This document shows positions 17,358 through 25,560 of a stretch of 64,000 nucleotides of DNA, in pieces (within the stretch, counting starts at the first letter, position 1; each line of letters starts with the position of its first letter). Both the position numbers and the translations under genes were made by a program. The DNA is from CAWHYG01 sp963833505 (GTDB taxonomy: Bacteria > Eisenbacteria > RBG-16-71-46 > CAIMUX01), in assembly GCA_963833505.1 (NCBI GenBank), contig CAWHYG010000010.1:1-64000 (forward strand). Reading direction: 5' to 3'. The notes below the pieces were generated by a model that saw nothing but the letters and a program-made list of their open reading frames with translations, did not search any database and had not been told where the DNA came from.

Positions 17358-20300
17358 TTATCTGATGAGCACCAGCCGCCGGTGGACCGAGGTGCGGGCG
17401 GTGCGGGCCAGCAGCCAGTACATGCCGACCGAGACGCGGTGGCCTCGGTCGTCCCGGCCATCCCAGAGGTAGCTTTGCCAGCCCTTCGTCCAGTGCTGGC
17501 GGCCGCTGTGCCGCACGACTCGCCCGGTCAAATCCAGGATCGTCAGCTCGGCGTTGCAAGGCCCGGATGTCCAGATCCTCGCTCGCAGCGGCAGCGAAAC
17601 GGGGTTGGCAAACGGCATGATTTGTAGTAATGCGGCCTCGCTCTTCGAAGCCTCCGGAGCGCCACCGCACGGAATCGTGGCCACGGCATAGCACATGCGA
17701 ATGTTGTCCTCCCCGACGAGATACACGAGGTGATGGGTGCGCGGGTCCCGGTACGCGTAGTCGTAACCGAAGATGGTGTCCCAGCCCAGAGGTGAAGGAG
17801 GCCCGAGATAGCAATCGGGGACGAATCCCGGCTCTCGAGCCTGGGTCAGACGATTGCCCCAGTCGCTGCTGTAGCTCGCCCGCGTGTTCGTCACAACACG
17901 ACGTCGGACCCATGCCGGCTGACCCCACGTGTTGACCTCTTCACTCGCCCGGAACTCGACCCACATCGTGTCGTTCACGACCGCGCTGTCGATCGGAACA
18001 TAGCTCCAGCCTCGTTGGTCCCTGTCCGCGTTGAGCTGGGCAATCCCCTGGGTGAAATCGGGTCCGTAGAGGTGCAGATTGTCGGCCGCCGCGCCGACGT
18101 CCAGAATGCCCCCGCCATACCAGCGGCTCGGGCACGTGGTACAGAGCGAATCCGAAGCGCGGGGATCGTCGGTGAACGGTTGTGTGGTCGAGGTCAGGAG
18201 GCCGATCGCATCGTCGATGCTGAAGGTATGATTCGGGTATTCATATCGAGCGATGCTGAAGAGTAGCGCGATCGAGCCAGCAACCTGGGAGGAGGCGCCC
18301 GAGCATTGACCGGTCGTCGTTCCGGACCAGTCGTACCGTCCGCCCTTCTTGGTACACCTGACCTCCAGCGGTTCCGTGGTCATCATGACGGGAGAGGCCG
18401 GCGCGCACAGAGTCACCAAGCCACGGAGGGAATCGTACGGGACGTCGACTGAGCCCACGCCGGTACCCCCGTGACGATAGCTGACGCAGATCTTGGACGA
18501 GTCCGGTCCAGGAACGTACCGGGTGCAGAATCGATAACAGGACGAGTGATACCCCCAGAAATCACCGGTGTAGGTTGATCCACCGACGCCCAATACGAAC
18601 GGAATATCGGCCGGATGACACCGGTGCGGCTTGGTGAACGAGGAGTCCCAAGTGGCTGCCACCAGGGCGACGTTTGAAAGGAAGGCTCTGGCCAACGCAT
18701 CGGTCTCTTCGGTCGATGCTTCTGAGTCGTACATCGCTGATACAAACGGGCAGTTGAAGACCCGCAGGACTTTTCCGTCAGGCAGAGAAAGCCCCAGGGC
18801 GTTCTCGATGTTATTGTAGTAGGTGGTTGCCATGCCGCCGCAGCTGTTGCGAGTCGGCCGGGCGGCGCAGCTATCTGTAGCGCAGGCGTCAGCCTCAACG
18901 TCGAGCAAGGAGCAGTTGCCGCAGACGCCGGCGACCCCGAAGGAATTGTTGGTGAGCGCCGCCTCCAGGCCGGCCATTTCGGTGCCGTGCTCGTAGCACC
19001 AGTCTACGTCGGGATGGTTCTGGATCTTTTGGCGGTCAGAAGAGGAAAGCGGGATCACGGAAAGGTCAGGATGCTCGGGTGCGTTGGCCGTCCCGCCGTA
19101 GATTCCAGTATCCACCTCCCCGATGACAGCGGTTGGATCCCCGTATCCGGGCATGAGATTCCATGCCGCTTCGGCTCCGATGTCCACGTGTCGAACGGCC
19201 GCTCCGCAGAAGGTGTTTGTTCGCACGTCGTCGTTGCGGAGGTTCCACGAGGCGCTGGAGTCGTAGTTGCAGTAATGAATGTAGAATGAGTCATTGGGCG
19301 CTTGCACCCAGCCGGGGGAGATCGAAAGGAGGTCGGCAATCCGGATCCCGGGCGTCCGACGGAGAGGGGCGATGGCGTTTGCAGCTGCGTCGGGATTCGG
19401 ATAGGCGAGGTGATAGTATGAGCTGACGTCCGGCAAGCGGACGTGCCGGCCGTCGGGAGCGACGTAAACCGAGTCGGAGAGCAGGGACCCCGGAATCGCC
19501 TTTTGAATCGTGGAGGCACCGGTGCTGTCGATCACGCCGTGGACGCGAGAGCTGTTGAAGGTGACCGAGCTGATCGGCAAGGCGGCCGTTTGGTTCGGGT
19601 CGAAGACGATCGCGGCTGGATCGAGGTACACGGAAACGAGATTGCTAGGGATGTCGGCCGGAGGGATGGTGTCGCCCGCATCGGCCCCGTGGGGATAGCT
19701 GGTTCCATTCGAGTAGTCTGAGCTGTCCGGAGGGGTGCCACCCCCGTTCTGGGATTGATCCCCGTTCTGCCCGATCCACTGCACCCCGTTGTGGCCACCC
19801 TGGTCCACGGGACAGGGTAGCTTCCCCACCGTCCCGAACCCGATCGCCCCGTAGGCCACAATTGGATCCAGCGCCGATGGCTTCCCGTCGTCGGCGAAGT
19901 ACCCTCCCTGGTCGGGATGCGGGACCAACGCCAGTGAGGTGCTGTCCCCGGCCGTGTAGCTGTAGGCGTAGCCCTGAAACCAGTACGCCTCCACCATATT
20001 CGAGGTCTGCGCGGTGTTCCAGAGCATGCTCGTCCCACTTCCCGAGCCAGGCCACCCCGGACCCGCCAGTTCGAAGTCGCCGCACTTGCCCCAGCTCGAG
20101 AGCACGAACTTCGCCGGGTCGTAACTGATCCCGAACGTGAGACCCATCAGTCTCGGCGATGAAGCCGGCGGAAACGCGGCCCAGACATGGAACACCGTGG
20201 TGGTCGGATTCCACATGGGAAGGGTCACCACGGAAAGAGAGCACGCAGCGAGAGGCGCGGCGCCGCAGTAGCTGGAGTCCGCGACGGCGGTCGTGTCGGC

Positions 20301-20393
20301 AGCCAGGAAGAGAACGCCGCCGGCATTCGGGCCGGCCAGAACGAGTGTAGGCAGCATGGCAAGAATCCCAAGCGACAACCCCGTGATTTTCAC
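17358..20393 (-). CDS. Secreted subtilisin-like protease with intact FlgD/T9SS-like C-terminal domain
   Basis: The 1011-residue protein starts at GTG 20393 after GGGGAGG (KITGLSLGILAMLPTLVLAGPNAGG). Residues ~24-225 are almost the same at DNA level as the N-terminal domain of the gene at 9759. The protease domain is much more diverged: Asp in GEVDTGIYGG (~429), His in EHGTEMAG (~469), Ser in QCSGASSQVAG (~698). Paired cysteines (GVCGNCSLL, CTTCPSRWYG) suggest disulfides outside the cytoplasm. The C-terminal ~85 residues (FANPV, DLTGRVVRHSG, LWDGRDDRGHRV, GMYWLLA) are the sorting-type domain and serve as the reference for the frameshifted paralogs. Confidence 0.85.
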   Translation of the reverse strand: MKITGLSLGILAMLPTLVLAGPNAGGVLFLAADTTAVADSSYCGAAPLAACSLSVVTLPMWNPTTTVFHVWAAFPPASSPRLMGLTFGISYDPAKFVLSSWGKCGDFELAGPGWPGSGSGTSMLWNTAQTSNMVEAYWFQGYAYSYTAGDSTSLALVPHPDQGGYFADDGKPSALDPIVAYGAIGFGTVGKLPCPVDQGGHNGVQWIGQNGDQSQNGGGTPPDSSDYSNGTSYPHGADAGDTIPPADIPSNLVSVYLDPAAIVFDPNQTAALPISSVTFNSSRVHGVIDSTGASTIQKAIPGSLLSDSVYVAPDGRHVRLPDVSSYYHLAYPNPDAAANAIAPLRRTPGIRIADLLSISPGWVQAPNDSFYIHYCNYDSSASWNLRNDDVRTNTFCGAAVRHVDIGAEAAWNLMPGYGDPTAVIGEVDTGIYGGTANAPEHPDLSVIPLSSSDRQKIQNHPDVDWCYEHGTEMAGLEAALTNNSFGVAGVCGNCSLLDVEADACATDSCAARPTRNSCGGMATTYYNNIENALGLSLPDGKVLRVFNCPFVSAMYDSEASTEETDALARAFLSNVALVAATWDSSFTKPHRCHPADIPFVLGVGGSTYTGDFWGYHSSCYRFCTRYVPGPDSSKICVSYRHGGTGVGSVDVPYDSLRGLVTLCAPASPVMMTTEPLEVRCTKKGGRYDWSGTTTGQCSGASSQVAGSIALLFSIARYEYPNHTFSIDDAIGLLTSTTQPFTDDPRASDSLCTTCPSRWYGGGILDVGAAADNLHLYGPDFTQGIAQLNADRDQRGWSYVPIDSAVVNDTMWVEFRASEEVNTWGQPAWVRRRVVTNTRASYSSDWGNRLTQAREPGFVPDCYLGPPSPLGWDTIFGYDYAYRDPRTHHLVYLVGEDNIRMCYAVATIPCGGAPEASKSEAALLQIMPFANPVSLPLRARIWTSGPCNAELTILDLTGRVVRHSGRQHWTKGWQSYLWDGRDDRGHRVSVGMYWLLARTARTSVHRRLVLIR

Positions 20394-20783
20394 TTGATCC
20401 TCCCCTCCTGGACCGCCGCGAGATATTCGCAACTGCGGTCCATGACGACCGGGCCAACGGGCACTTTGATTCTGGCCCCCGAGCAAGATGTGTTTGGCCA
20501 GGAAGGGGATGGCGGGGGGCGCGCCGGTGGGTCACGCGAGAAGCCTTGCTCCAGCTTGCGGTATCGAGCCGCCCCGCGCGTGCGGCCGCGACAACGCCGA
20601 GTTGAAGAGTCGGCAGGCGATTCGGACCCATGACAGCCAAGAGCACTCATGGCAACCTCGTCACTCCGGGTGAGCGCTGATTGCGCCCACGACCGAAGAA
20701 CCGGGCGAGCTGCTCCGTGGTCCCACCGGAGCAGCCGTCTCTTCGTCCGGACAGAGCATAAGGACTCTGTGCTTCAATTTCAA
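20394..20783 (-). promoter_or_regulatory. Promoter and conserved leader, copy C
   Basis: The -35 TTGAAA (20778-20783) and -10 TATGCT (20755-20760) are 17 bp apart. The first hairpin is a perfect 9-bp GCTGCTCCG/CGGAGCAGC stem with the invariant GTGGGACCA loop. The leader ATG at 20650 opens an 86-codon frame (MSALGCHGSES...) whose TGA (20390-20392) overlaps the GTG start of the protease as GTGA, an arrangement typical of translational coupling. A three-gene mobile element begins about 20 bp upstream of the -35. Confidence 0.75.
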
Positions 20784-20974
20784 ACGGAATCGTGCAGGCT
20801 CGGTGAGCGTGATCACAGAGATTGAGGGTTCGATCCCGGGTTTTGGATCGAGGAAGCTGAGGGTTCGGGGTCTGTTCCCCTCAGGAATCATGGAAAAGAC
20901 CCCCTCGCGGAGCTTGATCTAAGCGTCCGGAGGGGGTGTTCTCCTTCTTCACGCATCGAGGAAGGAGAACTTCA

Positions 20975-21547
20975 GTGTATCAGAGACTTCTGGGGAACGA
21001 GAGGATCCGAGCGTTCTTGCTCCGTTGTGATCGCGAACTGGCCGAGGAGGTCCGGAAGGGCGGGTGTCCGCGCTGTTCCGGTCGTCTCCATCAAGCGAAC
21101 TATCCCCGCAAGCCGCGGGGGGAAGAGCTCGGTTTGGGCCCGGTGGTCCGGCTGAGTTTTTGCTGTGGGGTCGAGGGCTGCCGGAAGCGAGCGACTCCGC
21201 GCTCCCTCCGATTCCTGGGTCGGAAAGTGTACCTGGGTCTGGCGGTCGTGATCGCCGGGGTTCTGGGTCAGGGGGCCTCCAGACTCGGGACCGGCGCGTT
21301 GCAGAAGTTGCTCGGTGTGAGTCGGCGGACGCTGGGGCGGTGGCGCCGCTGGTGGGGAACGATCTTGTTGGAGAGCCGGTTCTGGCAGGGAGCCCGGGGC
21401 CGGTTCCAGGCTCCGATCTCGGCCGCCGATCTGCCGCGAGAGCTGTTGGATCGCTTCCCCGGCAAGGCTCGTGACCGCGTGGTCGCACTGCTTCGGCTCC
21501 TCTCGCCGTTGAGCACGAGTTCCCTTCCGGAGAGCCCGGCTTTCTGA
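20975..21547 (+). CDS. Small zinc-ribbon and helix-turn-helix protein of the three-gene element (DUF6431-like?)
   Basis: The 190-residue protein starts at GTG 20975, 8 nt after AAGGAG. It has a CPRC...C(x)4C-like zinc-ribbon (GGCPRCSGRLHQANYPRKPRG, then FCCGVEGC, ~25-70). A helix-turn-helix-like segment follows (GTGALQKLLGVSRRTLGRW, ~105-125). The resemblance to DUF6431 proteins is from memory and not verified. Its position ahead of the transposase in the same element suggests end-binding or target-site selection (inference). An inverted repeat ACCCCCTC/GAGGGGGT lies just upstream (about 20900-20940). Confidence 0.6.
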   Translation: MYQRLLGNERIRAFLLRCDRELAEEVRKGGCPRCSGRLHQANYPRKPRGEELGLGPVVRLSFCCGVEGCRKRATPRSLRFLGRKVYLGLAVVIAGVLGQGASRLGTGALQKLLGVSRRTLGRWRRWWGTILLESRFWQGARGRFQAPISAADLPRELLDRFPGKARDRVVALLRLLSPLSTSSLPESPAF

Positions 21548-21658
21548 TGGTTGCTTCCGGCCCGCAGAGGATGCGCGCTGTTCGCCGGGAAGGAGGCGAC
21601 TAGGGTTCGCTCCATGGCAACGGCGGTCGCTGGCGGCCGCCGGAAGGGAGCGAACACG

Positions 21659-23167
21659 ATGACGGAACGACAGGAGCTTGGTACGCACGAACGCTGGTCC
21701 CACCTGCGCTTCTCGGTGGTCGGTCCGTTGCTGGCCGCGCCGCCGGCTCCCGGCGAGTTGCGTGCGCGGATCCAGGAGCTGGCCGGGAAGACCTGGCTTC
21801 ATCCGGTGACCGGAGAGCCCACCCGCTTCGGCTTCTCCACCATGGAACGCTGGTACCACAAGGCGCGCGGGGCCAAGACCGATCCGGTCGGCGTCCTGCG
21901 CCGCCGGCTTCGGTCCGACGCCGGCCGGCAACCCACTCTGGGGGAGAAGCTCCGGGCCGCTCTCCTCGCGCAGTACGACGCTCACCGAAGCTGGAGCTTC
22001 CGCCTGCACTACGACAACCTTTCGGCCCAGGTGGCGGCGGATCCGGAGGTCGGCCCGTTGCCTTCCTACTCCACGGTTCGCCGATACTTGAAGGCCAATG
22101 GGCTCCTGCGTCGCCGTCGGATCACCGCGGACGATCCGGTCTCGAAGCATCGTGCCCAGGATCGGCTTGAGGAGCGCGAGGTGCGCAGCTACGAGGCCGA
22201 GTACGTCCACGGACTCTGGCATCTCGACTTCCATCACGGATCCCGCAGGGTGCTCACCCCCGCCGGGGAGTGGGTTACCCCGCAGGTGCTCGGCGTCCTC
22301 GACGATCGCTCCCGTCTCGCCTGCCATGTGCAGTGGTACCTCTCGGAGACGGCCGAGGACCTGATCCACGCCCTCTCCCAAGCCTTCCAGAAGCGAGCGC
22401 TGCCGCGGGCGCTTCTGAGTGACAACGGCCCAGCCATGATCGCCTCCGAGACCACGCAGGGTCTGGCCCGTCTCGGCGTCCTCCACCGGACGACCCTGCC
22501 GTACTCCCCGTACCAGAACGGCAAGCAAGAGAACTTCTGGGCCCAACTCGAAGGACGTCTCATGGCCATGCTCGAAGGAGTCCCGGACCTCACTCTCCCG
22601 GTCCTGAATGAAGCGACCCAGGCCTGGGTCGAGATGGAGTACCACCGGCGCGTGCACTCCGAGATCGGTCAAACGCCCCTGGAACGCTACCTGGCCGGAC
22701 CCGAGGTCGGACGGCCCAGCCCGGACAGTGACGCCTTGCGTCTGGCCTTCACCACGGAAGAGCGCCGCACCCAACGCCGCAGCGACGGCACCCTCTCCCT
22801 CCTCGGCCAGAGGTTCGAGATCCCGGCCAGGTACCGCACGCTGACCCGACCCGTGGTCCGCTATGCCACCTGGGACCTGACCTATGTGCACCTTGTCGAT
22901 GAACACACCGGAACCATGCTCACCCGCCTCTACCCCCTCGACAAGATCGGCCATGCCGACGGGCGGCGGCGGAGGCTCACCGGCGGGATGCGCCCAGGGC
23001 TGGAGGCGCCACCGCCCACGGTGCCGGCCATGGCCCCGCTCCTGCGCCGGCTCATGGCCGACTACGCCGCCACCGGCTTGCCTCCGGCCTACCTGCCCAA
23101 GGAACCACCGGAACCGCCCGAGGCCCCGCGTCCCAACACCACCATCCGTCAGGAGGAGACTCCATGA
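21659..23167 (+). CDS. DDE transposase of IS481/Mu-like type, three-gene element
   Basis: The 502-residue protein starts at ATG 21659 after AAGGGAG. It has an N-terminal HTH region (TRFGFSTMERWYHKARG), a second HTH (YSTVRRYLKANGLLRRR), then an rve catalytic core with Asp in LWHLDFHHGS, Asp in LLSDNGPAMI and Glu in NGKQENFWAQ. A C-terminal beta-barrel-like segment typical of Mu/TniA-type transposases follows (LGQRFEIPARYRTL, TWDLTYVHLVDE). The last codons overlap the ATPase start (ATGA), implying coupled translation. Confidence 0.82.
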   Translation: MTERQELGTHERWSHLRFSVVGPLLAAPPAPGELRARIQELAGKTWLHPVTGEPTRFGFSTMERWYHKARGAKTDPVGVLRRRLRSDAGRQPTLGEKLRAALLAQYDAHRSWSFRLHYDNLSAQVAADPEVGPLPSYSTVRRYLKANGLLRRRRITADDPVSKHRAQDRLEEREVRSYEAEYVHGLWHLDFHHGSRRVLTPAGEWVTPQVLGVLDDRSRLACHVQWYLSETAEDLIHALSQAFQKRALPRALLSDNGPAMIASETTQGLARLGVLHRTTLPYSPYQNGKQENFWAQLEGRLMAMLEGVPDLTLPVLNEATQAWVEMEYHRRVHSEIGQTPLERYLAGPEVGRPSPDSDALRLAFTTEERRTQRRSDGTLSLLGQRFEIPARYRTLTRPVVRYATWDLTYVHLVDEHTGTMLTRLYPLDKIGHADGRRRRLTGGMRPGLEAPPPTVPAMAPLLRRLMADYAATGLPPAYLPKEPPEPPEAPRPNTTIRQEETP

Positions 23168-24015
23168 AGCCGAAGTTGCTCGCCCTCTACGGACTCAAGT
23201 GGAACCCCTTCTCGCCCGAGGTTCCGACCGAGGCCTTCCTGCTCTCCGCCAAGGTCGAGCACTTCCTCTGGCGGGTCGAAAACCTCACCCGCGAAGGCGG
23301 CTTCGTTCTCGTCACCGGAGATCCCGGCCTCGGGAAGTCGGTCACCCTCCGACTACTCGTGCAGAAGCTCGCTTCCCAACACGACCTCGCCGTCGGCATC
23401 CTCACCCGTCCTCAGACCGGCGTGCCCGACTTCTACCGCGAACTCGGCGATCTCTTCGGGGTCGCACTCTCGCCCCACAACCGTTGGGCCGGTTCGCGCG
23501 TGCTCCGCGAGCGCTGGCAGGCTCACATCGAAGCCTCTCTCCTGCGCCCCGTCCTCTTGATCGACGAAGCCCAGGAGATGAGGCCCGCCGTCCTCAACGA
23601 ACTCCGCCTCCTCTGCGCGGCCGAACTCGACACGCGTTCCTTCCTCACCGTCGTCCTGGCCGGAGACGGCCGTTTGCCCGAAAAGTTCCGCGCCGAGGAG
23701 TTGATGCCTCTCGGCAGCCGCATCCGGGTCCGGCTTCTGCTCCCACCCGCGTCCCCACAGGAACTGCTGGAATGTCTGCGTCACGCCTTGAATCAGGCGG
23801 GGAATCCAAGATTGATGACCAAGGAGCTGATGACCACCCTCTGCGAACACGCCGCCGGGAACTACCGCATCCTCATGACCATGGCTGGTGAACTCCTCGA
23901 CACCGCCACGCAAAGAGAGCTGCCGCAACTCGACGAGAAGCTCTACCTCGAGGTCTACGCAGTTCCCGATGCGCCCGAACGGCCGCGGACCAAGCCTCTG
24001 ACGGCGCGCCGGTGA
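23164..24015 (+). CDS. AAA+ ATPase of the three-gene element (ExeA/TniB-like)
   Basis: The 283-residue protein begins with the ExeA-like signature YGLKWNPFSPEVPTEAF. Walker A is VTGDPGLGKSVTL (~52), Walker B VLLIDEAQEM (~133), and a sensor region reads FLTVVLAGDGRL. The ATG overlaps the transposase stop by 4 nt. In IS21, Tn7 and TniABQ systems such ATPases control target choice and activate the DDE transposase; the same role is inferred here. Confidence 0.82.
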   Translation: MKPKLLALYGLKWNPFSPEVPTEAFLLSAKVEHFLWRVENLTREGGFVLVTGDPGLGKSVTLRLLVQKLASQHDLAVGILTRPQTGVPDFYRELGDLFGVALSPHNRWAGSRVLRERWQAHIEASLLRPVLLIDEAQEMRPAVLNELRLLCAAELDTRSFLTVVLAGDGRLPEKFRAEELMPLGSRIRVRLLLPPASPQELLECLRHALNQAGNPRLMTKELMTTLCEHAAGNYRILMTMAGELLDTATQRELPQLDEKLYLEVYAVPDAPERPRTKPLTARR

Positions 24016-24221
24016 ACCGGACCCTCAAATACCGTGACTGACGCACCCTCAACTATCGTGATCACGCTCAGAAGCGGCAGTTCGCACCTTGCGAGCAGGT
24101 CATGGGAGAACGAGCGAGAACGAACTGTCGAGCGCGGATCTGCAGGTCGAAATGAGTGCGGAACCCCGTGCGATCGGTGGCCGTGTTCGAGGTGGGGTTC
24201 CCGAAAAATACGGGTGCTCTC

Positions 24222-25545
24222 CTGAAAGTGTGATTGGCCTAACCGTTTGGGGGACATAGCGCACCGGCTTGATCTGCTACCTTTCGTGGAGTTCTCAATC
24301 TACGGAAGGAGGGCAGGAGCCGATGCGCCTGGAGACATGTATCAGAAAGGGCCTGGGGTTGAAAGCCCATCGCGTCCGGGAGGTGATCGAAGAGGAGAAC
24401 CGGCTGGTGGCCGTGATTGAACGGATCCCGAACCGGCGGTTGAGGTGCAGCCATTGCTCACGGGAGACGAGCAAGATCCACAGCCGGCGCCGCGAGCGGG
24501 AGTGGCGGGACCTGCGGATCCGAGATCGGGAGCTCGTGCTCCGCTACGCTCCCGTCCGGTTGCTCTGTCCGGCGTGTGGTCCACGGATCGAGCACCTGAT
24601 CTGGGCGGGTCCCTGGCAGCGCATTATCCACGGACTTTCGAGGGTGATCGCCCAGCTCTCTCGGCAGCTTTCCTGGAAGGAAACAGCCGCGCATTTCGGG
24701 CTCGACTGGAAGGCCGTGGCGGCGGCGGTGCGATCGGCGGTGGCATGGGGACTGAAGCGGCGGAGGTGGCGTCCTCTTCATTGGATTGGGATCGACGAAG
24801 TCTCGCGGAGCAAGGGGCAGCGCTACCTGACGTTGATCTACGACCTGGAGCGAGGCACGCTGGTCTGGATCGGGGAGAACCGGGACGGCGAGACCATGAA
24901 GAGGTTCCTCGCCTGGTTGGGACCGCGCCGTGGCCGCTCGATCGCGGTGGTCTGTTGCGACATGTGGGGAGCCTATGTCGAGGCCGTATGCCAAGCCCTG
25001 CCCCGGGCGACCATCGTCTTCGACCGCTTCCACATCGTGCAACATCTCAACCGGGCGGTGGACGACGTGCGCAGGGAGTGCTGGCGCCTGCTCCGGGGAG
25101 AGGAGAAGCGGGCCTTCAAGAAAACACGCTGGCTCTGGCTGAAGAACCCTTGGAATCTCGACCGCGAGGAAAAGACGCGACTGTCGGCACTCTGCCGGAA
25201 GAACGTACCCATCGTCCGGGCCTACTACCTGAAGGAAGCCTTCCAGTGCTTCTGGGACTACCGGAGTCCGGTTTGGGCCGCGCGCTACCTTGCACACTGG
25301 CTCTGGTGGGCGAGTCACAGCCGGCTGCAACCGTTTCAACACTTCGCCCGCATGGTCCGCAAGCACATGTTTGGGATCCTGCCGTGGGCTCGGCTCCGTG
25401 TGACCAACGGGGCGCTCGAGGGAATGAACAACAAGGTCAAGGTCGTCAGCCACCGGGCCTTCGGCTATCGCACGGTCGACACCTATGTCACAGCCATCTG
25501 GCATGGATGCGGTGACCTCCCGCTCCCGTAATCACACTTTCGGGA
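24222..25545 (+). mobile_element. ISL3-family insertion sequence
   Basis: The ends CTGAAAGTGTGATT (24222 onward) and AATCACACTTTCGG (to about 25545) form an inverted repeat around one ISL3-type transposase. The right end stops about 15 bp before the GTG start of the LVIVD gene, abutting its ribosome-binding site. No 8-bp target duplication was seen. Confidence 0.75.
24323..25531 (+). CDS. ISL3-family transposase
   Basis: The 402-residue protein starts at ATG 24323 behind AGGAG. An N-terminal zinc finger (RCSHC...CPAC, ~37-85) and HTH (LSWKETAAHFGLDWKAV) precede the DDE core: Asp in IGIDEVSRSKG (~156), Asp in VVCCDMWGAY (~213), Glu in TNGALEGMNN (~368). The IVFDRFHIVQHLNRAVD segment is typical of ISL3. 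Full length with no damage seen. Confidence 0.92.
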   Translation: MRLETCIRKGLGLKAHRVREVIEEENRLVAVIERIPNRRLRCSHCSRETSKIHSRRREREWRDLRIRDRELVLRYAPVRLLCPACGPRIEHLIWAGPWQRIIHGLSRVIAQLSRQLSWKETAAHFGLDWKAVAAAVRSAVAWGLKRRRWRPLHWIGIDEVSRSKGQRYLTLIYDLERGTLVWIGENRDGETMKRFLAWLGPRRGRSIAVVCCDMWGAYVEAVCQALPRATIVFDRFHIVQHLNRAVDDVRRECWRLLRGEEKRAFKKTRWLWLKNPWNLDREEKTRLSALCRKNVPIVRAYYLKEAFQCFWDYRSPVWAARYLAHWLWWASHSRLQPFQHFARMVRKHMFGILPWARLRVTNGALEGMNNKVKVVSHRAFGYRTVDTYVTAIWHGCGDLPLP

Positions 25546-25560
25546 AAGGAGCCAAAAAAC

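Larger units (their letters stand above)
20804..24070 (+). mobile_element. Three-gene transposable element (zinc-ribbon/HTH protein, DDE transposase, AAA ATPase)
   Basis: Outer inverted repeats TGAGCGTGATCAC lie at 20804-20816 and, inverted, 24058-24070. Each is followed inward by two TGAGGGT(T/G/C)CG-type repeats, a multi-site end architecture like Tn7/Mu/IS21-type elements. Between them are three same-strand genes. No obvious target duplication was found. I cannot assign a named family with confidence. Confidence 0.7.

Noticed and set aside
20900..20945. Terminator upstream of the three-gene element's first gene
   Set aside because: The ACCCCCTC/GAGGGGGT inverted repeat has a 20+ nt loop and no T-run, so it is more likely part of the element's end structure or chance.
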